Shown here one piece after another: positions 24,718-33,443 of a DNA stretch of 64,000 bases; the stretch's first letter is position 1, and each line of letters opens with the position of its first letter. The stretch is taken from positions 27,833 through 91,832 of the forward strand of contig NZ_AOJL01000036.1 in the NCBI RefSeq assembly GCF_000337035.1, given 5' to 3'. Made by a program: the position numbers and the translations under genes. The DNA is from Halorubrum coriense DSM 10284. Its GTDB lineage: Archaea > Halobacteriota > Halobacteria > Halobacteriales > Haloferacaceae. The notes under the pieces are model-generated. The model worked only from the letters and a program-made list of their open reading frames with translations, searched no databases and was not told where the DNA came from.

Positions 24718-26166
24718 ATGAGCGATCCGTTCGTGGTCGTCGGGGCCGACGCGGCGGGGTTGAGCGCGGCTAGCAAGTTCCGTCGCGAAGCGCCGGACCG
24801 CGAGGTCGTCGTCTTCGAGAAGGGCCGGTGGATCTCGTACGCCTACTGCGGCATGCCGTACTTCATCGCCGGCTACGTCGACCGCCTGTCCGACCTCCTG
24901 TCGCTGTCGCCGAGCGAGGTCGCCGAGCGGGGGATCGACCTCCGGCGCGGCCGCGAAGTGATCGCGGTCGACCCCGACGCGAAGCGCGTCACGGTCGAGA
25001 CGGCCGAGGGCGACCGGTTCGAGCGGGCGTACGGCGACCTGCTCGTCGCCACCGGCGCGCGCGCCGACCCGGGTCCCTTCGACGTGCGCGGCCTCGACGG
25101 CGCGTTCACGCTTCACAACATGGACGCCGCGGCCGCGATCGACGCGTACGTCGCGGAGCCCGAGGCCTACGACCCCGACCGCGCCGACGTGAGCGCGGTC
25201 GACCGCGACAGGACCGAGCGCAACGCGGCGATGCCCGCCCCCGAGACCGCCGCGGTCGTCGGCGGCGGGTACGTCGGCGTCGAGGTCGCCGAGGCGCTCG
25301 CGGAGCGCGGGCTGGAGGTCCGCGTCTTCCACCGGTCCGGCCACCTCCTCTCGCCGTTCGGCGAGGCGGTCGGCAGCCGCGTCGAGGCCGCGCTCGAAGC
25401 GGAGGGCGTCGCGGTCCACACGGACGCGCCGGTCGACGCGCTCGTCGGCGACGACCGGATCGAGGCGGTCGAGGTCGGCAGCGGGGGCGGCGGCGCGTCC
25501 CCCGAGCGGATCCCGGTCGACATGGCGGTCGTCGGGGTCGGGATCCGCCCGAACACGGAGCTGCTCGACGGCACCGGGTTCGACCGCGGCCCGGGCGACG
25601 CGATCCGGGTCGACGACCGCGGCCGCACCAGCCTCCCGGACGTGTACGCCGCCGGCGACTGCGCGACCGCGCGCCACGCGGTGACCGGCGAGCCGGACTG
25701 GACGCCGCTCGGCCTCACCGCGAACCGCGCCGGGCGCGCCATCGGGGCGACGGTCGCGGGCGACCCGACGCCGGTCGGCGACATCGCGGGGACCGCCGCG
25801 GTGAAGGCGTTCGACACCGAGGCCGCCCGCGTCGGGATCCTCGACCCGGACGCGGCCGAGGCGGCCGGGTTCGACCCGGTCCGCGAGACGGTGACCGCGG
25901 GGTCGCGCTCCGGCTACTACCCCGGCGCGGCCGAGACCGACGTGACCCTCGTCGCCGACCGCGACACCCGCGGACTCCTCGGCGGGAGCGTCGTCGGCAC
26001 CGACCGCGCGGCGATCCGGATCGACACGCTCGCGACCGCGATCGAGGCGGACATGACCGTGCCCGAGGTGGAGCGACTGGACCTCGCGTACGCGCCGCCG
26101 TTCAGTCCGGTGTGGGACCCGATCCTGGTCGCGGCGAAGGTGCTGAACGGGAAGATCGACGGCTGA
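24718..26166 (+). CDS. CoA-disulfide-reductase-like FAD/NAD(P) oxidoreductase
   Basis: The protein has 482 residues. The N-terminal FAD site is VVVGADAAGLSAASKFRRE. The single redox cysteine lies in YAYCGMPYFIAG near residue 43, as in CoA disulfide reductase and NADH oxidase. The NAD(P) site is VVGGGYVGVEVAEAL, then DVYAAGDCA, and a C-terminal dimerisation domain completes the family. It would reduce a low-molecular-weight disulfide or oxygen in the cytosol. Nearby coaD (CoA synthesis) and gshA (gamma-glutamylcysteine synthesis) make a thiol role attractive, but substrate is not readable. A T-run about 25 bases upstream supports the start. Confidence 0.88.
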   Translation: MSDPFVVVGADAAGLSAASKFRREAPDREVVVFEKGRWISYAYCGMPYFIAGYVDRLSDLLSLSPSEVAERGIDLRRGREVIAVDPDAKRVTVETAEGDRFERAYGDLLVATGARADPGPFDVRGLDGAFTLHNMDAAAAIDAYVAEPEAYDPDRADVSAVDRDRTERNAAMPAPETAAVVGGGYVGVEVAEALAERGLEVRVFHRSGHLLSPFGEAVGSRVEAALEAEGVAVHTDAPVDALVGDDRIEAVEVGSGGGGASPERIPVDMAVVGVGIRPNTELLDGTGFDRGPGDAIRVDDRGRTSLPDVYAAGDCATARHAVTGEPDWTPLGLTANRAGRAIGATVAGDPTPVGDIAGTAAVKAFDTEAARVGILDPDAAEAAGFDPVRETVTAGSRSGYYPGAAETDVTLVADRDTRGLLGGSVVGTDRAAIRIDTLATAIEADMTVPEVERLDLAYAPPFSPVWDPILVAAKVLNGKIDG

Positions 26167-26211
26167 GCGGACGGTGAGTCGGGGAGGACGCTGCCGACTC
26201 CCGCGGCCCGC

Positions 26212-26664
26212 TCACCCCCGTATCCGACCGACGAGGAACCCGACCACGGCCGCCGCGAAGCCGACGGCGACGGCGACCGCGGCGGCGAGAGCGAGGGGCG
26301 CGGTGACGGCGGCGAGGGGAGGGCCGCCGGGGCCGCCCGGGAGCGCGTACGGCGTCGGGCCGAGCGCGCGGAGCAGCGTGCCCGCGAAGGGGCCGTACGC
26401 GAGCAGGGCCGTCGGGAGGGCTCCGCCGCCGGTCGCGGCGAAGGCGACCGCGCCGACCGCGGCGACCGCGGCGAGTCCGCCGGCCGTCGCCGCGGGACCG
26501 ACGCCCGCCGCGGCGGTCGCGTCGAAGGCGACGTACGTCAGCGCGCACCCGACCGCGCTCCACACCGTCGCCCGCTCGAAGCCGGTCTCGCCGAGGGCGA
26601 TCCGGAGCAGCGCCGCGCGCCGGGACGCGGCCGCGCTCCCCTCGGTCGCGTTCGCGTCGGTCAT
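26212..26664 (-). CDS. Membrane protein of unknown function coupled to coaD
   Basis: The protein has 150 residues. About four hydrophobic stretches are seen, alanine- and glycine-rich (AAVAAVGAVAFAATGGGALP, LAAAVAVAVGFAAAVVGFLVG). The N-terminal 30 residues are soluble and probably cytosolic. Its ATG overlaps the stop of coaD, so the two are translationally coupled. I do not recognise a family. The alanine-rich composition makes it look low-complexity, yet the coupling and length support a real gene. Confidence 0.6.
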   Translation of the reverse strand: MTDANATEGSAAASRRAALLRIALGETGFERATVWSAVGCALTYVAFDATAAAGVGPAATAGGLAAVAAVGAVAFAATGGGALPTALLAYGPFAGTLLRALGPTPYALPGGPGGPPLAAVTAPLALAAAVAVAVGFAAAVVGFLVGRIRG

Positions 26665-27155
26665 TCCGGGCGCGTCGCGCCCCGCCCCTCGCGGTCGGGG
26701 GTGAGGTTACCGTGCTCGTCGATCTCGCCCGCGACGATCCGCGTCGAGGAGATCCGCTCGCCGTCCTCGGCCGCCACGTGGTCGACGACGACGAGATCCA
26801 GCGGGTCGCGCCCGTGCTCGGCGCGGATCTCGTTTATCCGCTCGCCGCCGCCCTTCGTCTCGGGCGAGACGATCAGCGCGTCGAACTCCGGTTCGACCGC
26901 GATGCCGGTCGGCTCCGTCAGCTCGCGGACCGCGAACTCGCGGCCGTGCGCCGCGGCCAGGGGTGCCAACTCCGCCTCCAGGTCGCGCTCGCGCCGGTCG
27001 TAGGGGCGGACGTACCGCTCGACGTGCCGGGTCTTCGGCGCGAGCTCGTCGGAGGTGAGCCCGACGGTGACGTCACCCAGCTCGAACGCCCGTTCGAACA
27101 GCTTCCGGTGGCCGTCGTGAACGGGATCGAACGTACCCCCAAGCGCGACGTTCAT
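26661..27155 (-). CDS. coaD: Phosphopantetheine adenylyltransferase, archaeal type
   Basis: This 164-residue nucleotidyltransferase opens MNVALGGTFDPVHDGHRKLFERAFE, including the GTFDPVHxGH nucleotide-binding signature, and later shows ISSTRI, the matching SSTR motif. It converts 4'-phosphopantetheine and ATP to dephospho-CoA in CoA synthesis. The archaeal enzymes lack close similarity to bacterial CoaD outside these motifs, as here. The last 20 residues are an arginine/acid-rich tail. It overlaps the membrane protein gene downstream. Confidence 0.93.
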   Translation of the reverse strand: MNVALGGTFDPVHDGHRKLFERAFELGDVTVGLTSDELAPKTRHVERYVRPYDRRERDLEAELAPLAAAHGREFAVRELTEPTGIAVEPEFDALIVSPETKGGGERINEIRAEHGRDPLDLVVVDHVAAEDGERISSTRIVAGEIDEHGNLTPDREGRGATRPE

Positions 27156-27223
27156 GCCTCTCCGTTGCGCGGGTCGACCTTAAAACGTCCCGAACCGCGA
27201 CCGTCGCCGGACCGCGCCGCCGC

Positions 27224-27850
27224 TCAGTTGGTGGGCTCGGCTTCGTCGCCCTCGCCCGCGTCGGCCGCGCCCCCGTCCGCACCCTCCGCGTCCCCTTCGC
27301 TCGCGTCGCCCGCCGCGTCGATCTCCGTACCGACCGCGTCGTCCTGCCCGTCGACGGATATCTGGACGGGCTCGGTGTCGCCGTCGGGCGACTCGCCGCC
27401 GAGCCGCCGGTCGAGGTTGAACACGGCGTTCAGCTCCGCCTGGACGTCGCCGACGACGCCGCGGACCAGGTCGCTCGGCGCGATGGCCTCGTACTCGTAG
27501 GGGTTGTTGCCCGCGCCCTCGGCCTTGCGCTTGTCGCGTTCGACGGTCCCCTCGTCGTGGAGTTCGGCGAGCGCCTCGCGGACGGTGCTGGGGTACAGCC
27601 CGGTCCCGTCGGCGACCTCGTCGCTGGTGCTGTGGGGGTTGTCTCGGAGGTAGACGTAGATGCGGGCGCGGGTCTCCGTGTCGAGCAGCCACGCGAGCAG
27701 GTCGACGACGTTGTCGTCGAACCCCTTCACCGCCCTGTCGGCCCCCTCGCCGAGCCGCTCCCTCGTCTTCCGAAGCTCCTCGCGGGTCCGCTCGGTCGGC
27801 GACTCCTCCGGATCGTCCCCCGGCTCCGACGCTGAATCGTCCGTGGTCAT
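27224..27850 (-). CDS. Winged-helix transcription regulator with acidic tail
   Basis: The protein has 208 residues. A central winged-helix domain (residues about 45-120) contains WLLDTETRARIYVYLRDNP, STSDEVADGTGLYPSTVREAL as the recognition unit, and ELHDEGTVERDKRKAEG in the wing. The N-terminal 45 residues are charged. The C-terminal 70 residues are very acidic, low-complexity and alanine-rich. No ligand domain is visible. It lies between coaD and gshA on the same strand with 68 and 125 bases around it. Whether it regulates the thiol genes is an open question. Confidence 0.8.
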   Translation of the reverse strand: MTTDDSASEPGDDPEESPTERTREELRKTRERLGEGADRAVKGFDDNVVDLLAWLLDTETRARIYVYLRDNPHSTSDEVADGTGLYPSTVREALAELHDEGTVERDKRKAEGAGNNPYEYEAIAPSDLVRGVVGDVQAELNAVFNLDRRLGGESPDGDTEPVQISVDGQDDAVGTEIDAAGDASEGDAEGADGGAADAGEGDEAEPTN

Positions 27851-27975
27851 GACGGAAAGTGGGGGCTACGCGGGCAAAAGGGTTTCTCGTCGCTTTCGTT
27901 CCGACGAAACGTCGGCGGGAGACGCGCCCCGCGGAGTCGTCGTCCGGTCGCACTCCCCGAACTCGGTCCCGGCGT

Positions 27976-29055
27976 TCAGGCGTTCAAGAGGAGGTCCTCG
28001 CGCAGCGCGTCCGGGCCCGACTCCTCGCGGATCCGGCGCTGGCGCGCCGCGCCGCTCTCCGCATCGTACACCTCGCGGACCCCCGAGATCCCGAGCCGGT
28101 CGCACTCGGCGTCGACGACCTCGCCGAGCGGGGTCGTCCCCTCGCCGTCGCGGTCGACGAACGCGGCGTCGTGCCCGTGCCGGATCGCGCGCCACTTGTT
28201 CTCGTCGAGGAGTTCGCGGCGCAGCGAGGGGAGCGACTCGCCGTCCTCGTACCGCTCGGCGTAGTCGACCACCAGCGCGCGGACGTACTCGGCGAGCGCG
28301 AGCGTCACGTCGGGGTCGCGCTGCGCGTCGGGCGCGCGGACCTCCACGGTGCCGTGGCCGGTGTGGGGGCGCACGTCGAACCACAGCTCGCCGCGGTCGG
28401 CGATGGAGTCGGTCTCGACCATCCGTCGTTCGTATCGCTGGAACGCGTCGAAGTCCTCGAACGCCGAGGGGATCCCGGTGTTCGGGAGGTTCTCGAACAC
28501 CTTCGCCCGGGCCGACGCGAGCCCGGTGTCGAACCCGTTCCAGAACGGGGAGTTCGCCGACAGCGCGAGCAGCACCGAGCAGTGCCACCGCAGTCGGTTC
28601 GCGACCCACACGGCCTTGTCCGCGTCGTCGACGCCGACGTGGACGTGGAGCCCGGCGGTCGTGTTCCGGTGTTGCGGGTACTGGATGCAGTCCAGCTGCG
28701 CCCGATACCGCGGCTTCTGAACGTGGTCGAGCTCGCGCCACTTCGCCGCCGGGTGGAGGCCCGCGGCCGCGACCCGATAGCCGTCGACGGCGGCGTGGTC
28801 GACGAGCGCCTCGCGGACCGTCGCGAGCGCGTCGCCGGCGTCGTCGCCGTCCTCGATCAGCTCCGTCTGCGCCTCGATCGTACACTCGAACAGCTCGTGG
28901 TCGAATCCCTCCGGCACGGCCGCGGGCGGGTCGCGGCCGTACACGAGGTCGTCGGTCCCGGACGTCGGGCGGCCGTCGGCATCGACGATATAGAACTCCT
29001 CCTCGATGCCGAGCGTCCCCATCCGGGAGAACGCCTCCCGCGAACCGAGTTCCAT
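27976..29055 (-). CDS. gshA: Glutamate-cysteine ligase (YbdK/GCS2 type)
   Basis: This 359-residue protein of the GCS2 family begins [20 protein letters not shown] twelve residues in. The core has [47 protein letters not shown] and [26 protein letters not shown]. It joins glutamate and cysteine to give gamma-glutamylcysteine, the main low-molecular-weight thiol of haloarchaea, which have no glutathione synthetase. It is monocistronic with a 125-base gap downstream. The start could also be the internal methionine at residue 12. Confidence 0.92.
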   Translation of the reverse strand: MELGSREAFSRMGTLGIEEEFYIVDADGRPTSGTDDLVYGRDPPAAVPEGFDHELFECTIEAQTELIEDGDDAGDALATVREALVDHAAVDGYRVAAAGLHPAAKWRELDHVQKPRYRAQLDCIQYPQHRNTTAGLHVHVGVDDADKAVWVANRLRWHCSVLLALSANSPFWNGFDTGLASARAKVFENLPNTGIPSAFEDFDAFQRYERRMVETDSIADRGELWFDVRPHTGHGTVEVRAPDAQRDPDVTLALAEYVRALVVDYAERYEDGESLPSLRRELLDENKWRAIRHGHDAAFVDRDGEGTTPLGEVVDAECDRLGISGVREVYDAESGAARQRRIREESGPDALREDLLLNA

Positions 29056-29192
29056 TACAGCCTCGTACCGGTCGCTCGCTCTTATAAGGATTGAAACCCG
29101 AAACCGGCGCGCTCGGCGGACGCGCCCCCGGCTCCGTTTCCCGGGCGCTCAGTCGAGACGTCACGCGTGGCCCGTCTCGACGGGCGACTTCG

Positions 29193-29765
29193 TCAGTTCT
29201 CCGGGAGGATGTCGCCGATCGACGCCCCGATGCTCATCGCGATGGCGACCAGCAGCGTCTGTCCGCCGGCGACCATCGGATCGCTCCACGACACCCGCCC
29301 CCACCCTGTCATCAGCGCGACGGCCAGCCCGCCCGCGATGGCGACGATAGCGAGGGGGCGAAGCGGAACGACGCCGAACATCCGGTCTTCCACGACTCGC
29401 TCGAACTCGCCCGCACGCAGTATCCCGACGACGACCGCCCCGCCGAACAGGAGCGTGAGGAGGAACGCCGGCGGCCGTTCCGCGATGAACCGACCGATCT
29501 CCAGCGCGCCGCCCTCGACGATCATGGGCAGTCCGAAGACGAAGCTCCCCACCAGCGCCTCGCCGGCGTCGCGCGAGCCGAACTGCGTCCGGAATCGGCC
29601 GATGACCCCCTCCGGCCTGACCTGCCGCGCGGTTCGCATGGCCTCTCGGACCTGCCGTCGCTCCTCCTCCCCGTCGACCAGCTCTTCGAGTTCGTCCAGC
29701 TCCGTCAACACGTCGTCGATGTCCGGGCTTCGGGCGGCGTCGTCCGAGTCAGTGTCGGTCATCAT
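29193..29765 (-). CDS. DUF2391 family membrane protein
   Basis: The protein has 190 residues. The first 70 are soluble and acidic, partly coiled (TELDELEELVDGEEERRQV). After this come four or five hydrophobic helices, including ALVGSFVFGLPMIVEGGALE, FLLTLLFGGAVVVGILRAGE and PLAIVAIAGGLAVALMTGWG. The pattern matches the DUF2391 (TIGR02587-like) integral membrane proteins. Two adjacent methionines give starts at 29765 or 29762. Function unknown; it stands alone between gshA and the DoxX gene. Confidence 0.78.
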   Translation of the reverse strand: MMTDTDSDDAARSPDIDDVLTELDELEELVDGEEERRQVREAMRTARQVRPEGVIGRFRTQFGSRDAGEALVGSFVFGLPMIVEGGALEIGRFIAERPPAFLLTLLFGGAVVVGILRAGEFERVVEDRMFGVVPLRPLAIVAIAGGLAVALMTGWGRVSWSDPMVAGGQTLLVAIAMSIGASIGDILPEN

Positions 29766-29920
29766 CTCGTACTGACCGGCTCGCGGCTTATGATCCCACC
29801 CGTTGCTCGGGTTCGATTCCGCCGAAACGGTCGCAGAACAGAGAACGGTTCGAGTGACGGACCGAAAACGAGCCGGCAGCGGGCGGTTGCGCCTCCGTCA
29901 CCGCCGCGAGGGGCGTCGGT

Positions 29921-30478
29921 TCAGCCGAGGACGTACCGGAGCGCCGGGACCCTCTCGACGAGCGCCTGCCCGCCGACCTGGATCTGCTCGATGTAGGCGT
30001 CGAGGCCGAGGACGCGGCCCGCGCCGAACGCGGCGACCGTGAGGAACACGACCGCGTACACCAGCGTCGAGTCGAACAGGGCGAGGAAGTCGCCGCTCCA
30101 CCCGCCGAGGTAGAACAGCGTCATCTGCATCGCCCCGCCCAGCGCGGCCAGCCGGACGAACGCGCCGGTGATGAGCGCCGCGCCGATGAGCAGTTGCGTC
30201 GCGGGCACGAACACGTTCGCGAACTCGACGAACCACGGCGTCGACCCCATCGCGGCGTACAGCCCGCTGACCGGACTCGCCGCGGCGGGGGCGTGGACGA
30301 GGTAGCCGCTGGCGTCGAACGCCTCGCCGGTCACCTTCCCGAGGCCCGCGAACAGGATCATCCCGCCGATCGTCGCCCGGAGCAGGACGATGAACAGCGC
30401 CGACAGCGAGTGCGCCTTCCCCAGTAGCGTGATTCCGCCGAACTCGCCGCCGAACTCGTTTGTGGTCTTCGTGGACAT
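29921..30478 (-). CDS. DoxX family membrane protein
   Basis: The product has 185 residues from the ATG at 30478. Four helices of the DoxX/SURF4 fold are seen, beginning LFIVLLRATIGGMILFAGLGKV, with FVPATQLLIGAALITGAFVRLAALGGAM in the centre. Family members are linked to terminal oxidases or thiosulfate:quinone oxidoreductase, though many haloarchaeal copies have no such neighbours. A clear TATA box (TATATAAA style, 30513-30520 on the minus strand) lies about 35-42 bases upstream. Confidence 0.82.
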   Translation of the reverse strand: MSTKTTNEFGGEFGGITLLGKAHSLSALFIVLLRATIGGMILFAGLGKVTGEAFDASGYLVHAPAAASPVSGLYAAMGSTPWFVEFANVFVPATQLLIGAALITGAFVRLAALGGAMQMTLFYLGGWSGDFLALFDSTLVYAVVFLTVAAFGAGRVLGLDAYIEQIQVGGQALVERVPALRYVLG

Positions 30479-30564
30479 TGTGTCTCTCCTCACTTGCGGA
30501 TACGCCGGATGAATATATAAACCGAAAAGCGAGTTCCCCCTCGGCGAGACGAGTTCGACCGGGT

Positions 30565-30580
30565 CCCCGCATCTGCGGGG
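30565..30580. other. GC hairpin beside a second TATA-like site, between nth and DoxX genes
   Basis: CCCCGC, four bases (ATCT), then GCGGGG form a perfect six-base stem. A TTTAAATATA sequence lies directly to its right (30582-30591). On the minus strand the order is TATA-like site, then hairpin. It could mark a distant second promoter for the DoxX gene or the end of the nth transcript. Confidence 0.4.
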
Positions 30581-30630
30581 TCTTTAAATATAGCTCCCGA
30601 ACGCTATCGGGTCAGACCGGTTCTCCGGCC

Positions 30631-31314
30631 TCACCACGCCTCGCCGCTGGCGAGGTCGACCGCGGCGTCCCCCTTCTCCGAGGGGCAGAGGTCGGCGAGG
30701 GCGCAGTCGTCGCAGTCGGGGTTGATCGCGGTACACGTCGCCCGGCCGTGGTCGATCATGAGGTGTGTGAACTGCTGCCAGTCGCTCTCGGGGACGACGT
30801 CCAGCAGGTCCTGCTCTATCGCCTCTGGCCGCTCTTCTTCCGTGATCCCGAGCCGCCGCGTGAGCCGCTGGACGTGGGTGTCGACGACGATCCCCTCGAC
30901 CACGTCGTGGCCGTGTTGGAGGACGACGTTCGCGGTCTTGCGACCGACGCCCGCGAGGTCCGTCAGCTCGGACATCGTGTCCGGCACCTCGCCGTCGTGC
31001 TCCTCCGCGATGTCCGCGCACGCGGAGCGGATGTACTTCGCCTTGTTGTTGTAGTAGGTGATCGAGTTTATCTCCTCGGCCATCTCCTCTTGTGGCGCGT
31101 CCGCGTACTCCTCGGGCGTCTCGTACGTCTCGAACAGGTCCGCGCACACCTCGTTCACGCGCTCGTCCGTACACTGCGCGGAGAGGATCACCGCGATGAG
31201 CAGCTCCAGCCGGTTCGAGTAGTTGAGCGAGATGGTCGAGTCGGGGTACTCCTCGTACAGCCGGTCGAGGACCTCGGCGACCTGCTCCGCCCGCGGATCG
31301 AGTGGCGTTCCCAT
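30631..31314 (-). CDS. nth: Endonuclease III (HhH-GPD DNA glycosylase)
   Basis: The protein has 227 residues from the ATG at 31314. The helix-hairpin-helix LAGVGRKTANVVLQHG contains the catalytic lysine, and the catalytic aspartate is in GIVVDTHVQRL. The C-terminal [4Fe-4S] cluster ligands follow the exact C-x6-C-x2-C-x5-C spacing (CTAINPDCDDCALADLC). It removes oxidised pyrimidines and cleaves the strand in base-excision repair. A longer upstream open frame lacks coding character. It is monocistronic; the next gene lies 180 bases upstream. Confidence 0.94.
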   Translation of the reverse strand: MGTPLDPRAEQVAEVLDRLYEEYPDSTISLNYSNRLELLIAVILSAQCTDERVNEVCADLFETYETPEEYADAPQEEMAEEINSITYYNNKAKYIRSACADIAEEHDGEVPDTMSELTDLAGVGRKTANVVLQHGHDVVEGIVVDTHVQRLTRRLGITEEERPEAIEQDLLDVVPESDWQQFTHLMIDHGRATCTAINPDCDDCALADLCPSEKGDAAVDLASGEAW

Positions 31315-31493
31315 ACCAGTCCCTCCGTCCGGGCGACATTGAACGATCCGACTGCGAGCCCCCTCGCCGACGGTCGGGCCGGCGCTCGACCGCGCGGCGG
31401 ACCGACGGAGTGACCGAGCGGGCACCGCCGAACGCAGCGCCTCGGACGGACGCGGCCGAGACGGCCGGTCGCCGAGTCGCACGAGTCGGCCAC

Positions 31494-31871
31494 CTACGTC
31501 GAATTTCGGAGGACGTGGACGGCCGCGCCGGTGACGGCGGCGGCGATGAAACAGCCGAACCCGTAGACGAACGCGATCGAGAAGAACGGTCCGATGCCCT
31601 GTGTCAGCGCCTCCGGACTTCTCAAGAAGATCGCGGCGCGCACGCCCGTACCGAGCCCGAAGACCGCCGCGAACACGACGGCGGCGAGCACGCCGGCCTT
31701 CGAGCTCTCGATTATCGACTCCGCGAGATCGGTGCTTCCCGAGCCGACGGCACCTCCCGCCGCCGCCCCCCCGAGCGCCCACCCGTCCGGGCCGACGAGC
31801 ACTCCGCCGATCAGTCCGACGGCCGAGCCGACGGCGACGCCCGCGGCGACGGTTTTGCTGAAAAATCGCAT
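31494..31871 (-). CDS. Small membrane protein of unknown function
   Basis: The protein has 125 residues. Four hydrophobic segments are visible: TVAAGVAVGSAVGLIGGVLVG, GGAAAGGAVGSG (weak), AGVLAAVVFAAVFGLGTGVRAAIF and FFSIAFVYGFGCFIAAAVTGAAV. No motif is recognised. The upstream region is AT-rich (CTTATATTC near 31894), which gives a credible leaderless promoter and supports a real gene. Confidence 0.6.
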   Translation of the reverse strand: MRFFSKTVAAGVAVGSAVGLIGGVLVGPDGWALGGAAAGGAVGSGSTDLAESIIESSKAGVLAAVVFAAVFGLGTGVRAAIFLRSPEALTQGIGPFFSIAFVYGFGCFIAAAVTGAAVHVLRNST

Positions 31872-32059
31872 ACCGTGATATGAGGCTGTTCTTCCTTATA
31901 TTCTAGTGACATATCCGGCTCAGAATCGGAGAGAAACGCCGACTGAAGCCCACGAGTCAACTACGCTGACGGTATCCGAACGGAGCGCGTCGTCCGCTGC
32001 GGATCTCGACGGAGCCACCGAGTAGTAAGACAGTTACCACGCGGCGCGCTGGTGAGCGT

Positions 32060-33343
32060 ATGGACGTACTCGACGTCGCGGCGCGCGCGACCGAGACCGG
32101 GCCGGTGTGCGACGCCTGTCTCGGCCGGCTCGTCGCCGACCGGAGCTTCGGGCTGTCGAACGCCGACCGCGGCTCGGCGCTCCGGGTGTCGCTCGCGCTG
32201 CGCGACGACGAGGACCACGAGCCGGTCGACACCGCGGACTGCTGGGTGTGCGAGGGGCGCTGCGCCGCCTTCGACGAGTGGGCCGACCGCGCCGCCGACG
32301 CGGCCGAGGGCGTCGAGTTCGCCACGTACAACGTCGGCACGCGCCCCCCGCCGCTGATCGAGGAGAACGAGGCGCTGCTCCGCGCGGACGCCGGCCTCGA
32401 CGAGGACGCGGGCGAGCCGTTCAAATCGGAGTTCAACCGCGAGGTCGGCAAGCGGTTCGGGCGGCTCACGGGCGCGGAGGTCTCCTTCGACCGACCCGAC
32501 GTCCAGTTCACGATCGACCTGGCCGAAGACGAGATCGACGCGAAGATCAACTCCACGTTCGTCTACGGCCGATACAGGAAGCTGGAGCGCGACATCCCCC
32601 AGACGGAGTGGCCCTGCCGCGAGTGTAAGGGCTCCGGGCGGCAGGGGGCCGACCCCTGCGACCACTGCGGCGGCTCCGGCTACCTCTACGACGACAGCGT
32701 CGAGGAGTACACCGCGCCGGTCGTCGAGGACGTGATGGACGGGACGGAGGCGACGTTCCACGGCGCGGGCCGCGAGGACGTCGACGCGCTCATGCTCGGC
32801 ACCGGACGCCCGTTCGTGGTCGAGGTCGAGGAGCCGCGTCGGCGCCGGGTCGACACCGACCGCCTCCAGTCGGACATCAACGCCTTCGCCGACGGCGCGG
32901 TCGAGGTCGAGGGGCTCCGGCTCGCGACCTACGAGATGGTCGAGCGAGTGAAGGGACACGACGCGGCCAAGCGCTACCGCGCCGCGGTGACGTTCGACGC
33001 CGACGTCGACGCCGACGCGCTCGCGGACGCGGTCGCCGCGCTGGAGGGAGCGACCGTCGAGCAGTACACGCCGAACCGGGTGGACCACCGCCGCGCGAGC
33101 ATGACCCGCGAGCGCGACGTGTACGAGGTGACCGCCGAACTCGACGACCGGCGTCACGCGACCGTCGAGATCCGCGGCGAGGGCGGCCTCTACATCAAGG
33201 AGCTGATCTCCGGCGACGAGGGGCGGACCGAGCCGAGCCTCGCGGGGCTGCTCGGTGTCGGGGCCGAGGTCACCGCGCTCGACGTCCTCGCGGTGGAGGG
33301 CGAGGCGGAGCCGTTCGAGCGCGACGAGTTCTTCCGGGAGTGA
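32060..33343 (+). CDS. pus10: tRNA pseudouridine(54/55) synthase Pus10
   Basis: This 427-residue protein starts with a zinc-binding pair CDACLGRL and later CWVCEGRC, and a second cysteine ribbon CRECKGSG...CDHCGGSG in the middle. A THUMP-like region lies between. The catalytic aspartate is in GREDVDALMLGTGRPFV, and a late GEGGLYIKELISGD...PSLAGLLG block is typical of Pus10. The archaeal enzyme makes pseudouridine 54 and 55 in tRNAs. It stands alone. The second ribbon is compact and DnaJ-like, which is common in haloarchaeal Pus10. Confidence 0.93.
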   Translation: MDVLDVAARATETGPVCDACLGRLVADRSFGLSNADRGSALRVSLALRDDEDHEPVDTADCWVCEGRCAAFDEWADRAADAAEGVEFATYNVGTRPPPLIEENEALLRADAGLDEDAGEPFKSEFNREVGKRFGRLTGAEVSFDRPDVQFTIDLAEDEIDAKINSTFVYGRYRKLERDIPQTEWPCRECKGSGRQGADPCDHCGGSGYLYDDSVEEYTAPVVEDVMDGTEATFHGAGREDVDALMLGTGRPFVVEVEEPRRRRVDTDRLQSDINAFADGAVEVEGLRLATYEMVERVKGHDAAKRYRAAVTFDADVDADALADAVAALEGATVEQYTPNRVDHRRASMTRERDVYEVTAELDDRRHATVEIRGEGGLYIKELISGDEGRTEPSLAGLLGVGAEVTALDVLAVEGEAEPFERDEFFRE

Positions 33344-33419
33344 CGCCGCGCGCGCCCTCTACCGGGGCCTCACCGCGTCATGCCGACCCGACCGCGGCCG
33401 CGGAACCAACGGGATTTAT

Positions 33420-33433
33420 CTGACGAGCGTCAG
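33420..33433. promoter_or_regulatory. 14-base palindrome in the promoter of the stress-protein gene
   Basis: CTGACG, AG, then CGTCAG form a perfect inverted repeat. It lies directly after a TATA-like ATTTAT at 33414-33419 and ten bases ahead of the ATG at 33444. A protein bound here would cover the transcription start region. The cognate regulator is unknown. Confidence 0.5.
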
Positions 33434-33443
33434 ACGTTCACGC

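Noticed and set aside
31302..31883. Plus-strand 193-residue frame near nth
   Set aside because: Shadow of the minus-strand membrane protein and the intergenic gap; arginine- and glutamate-rich.
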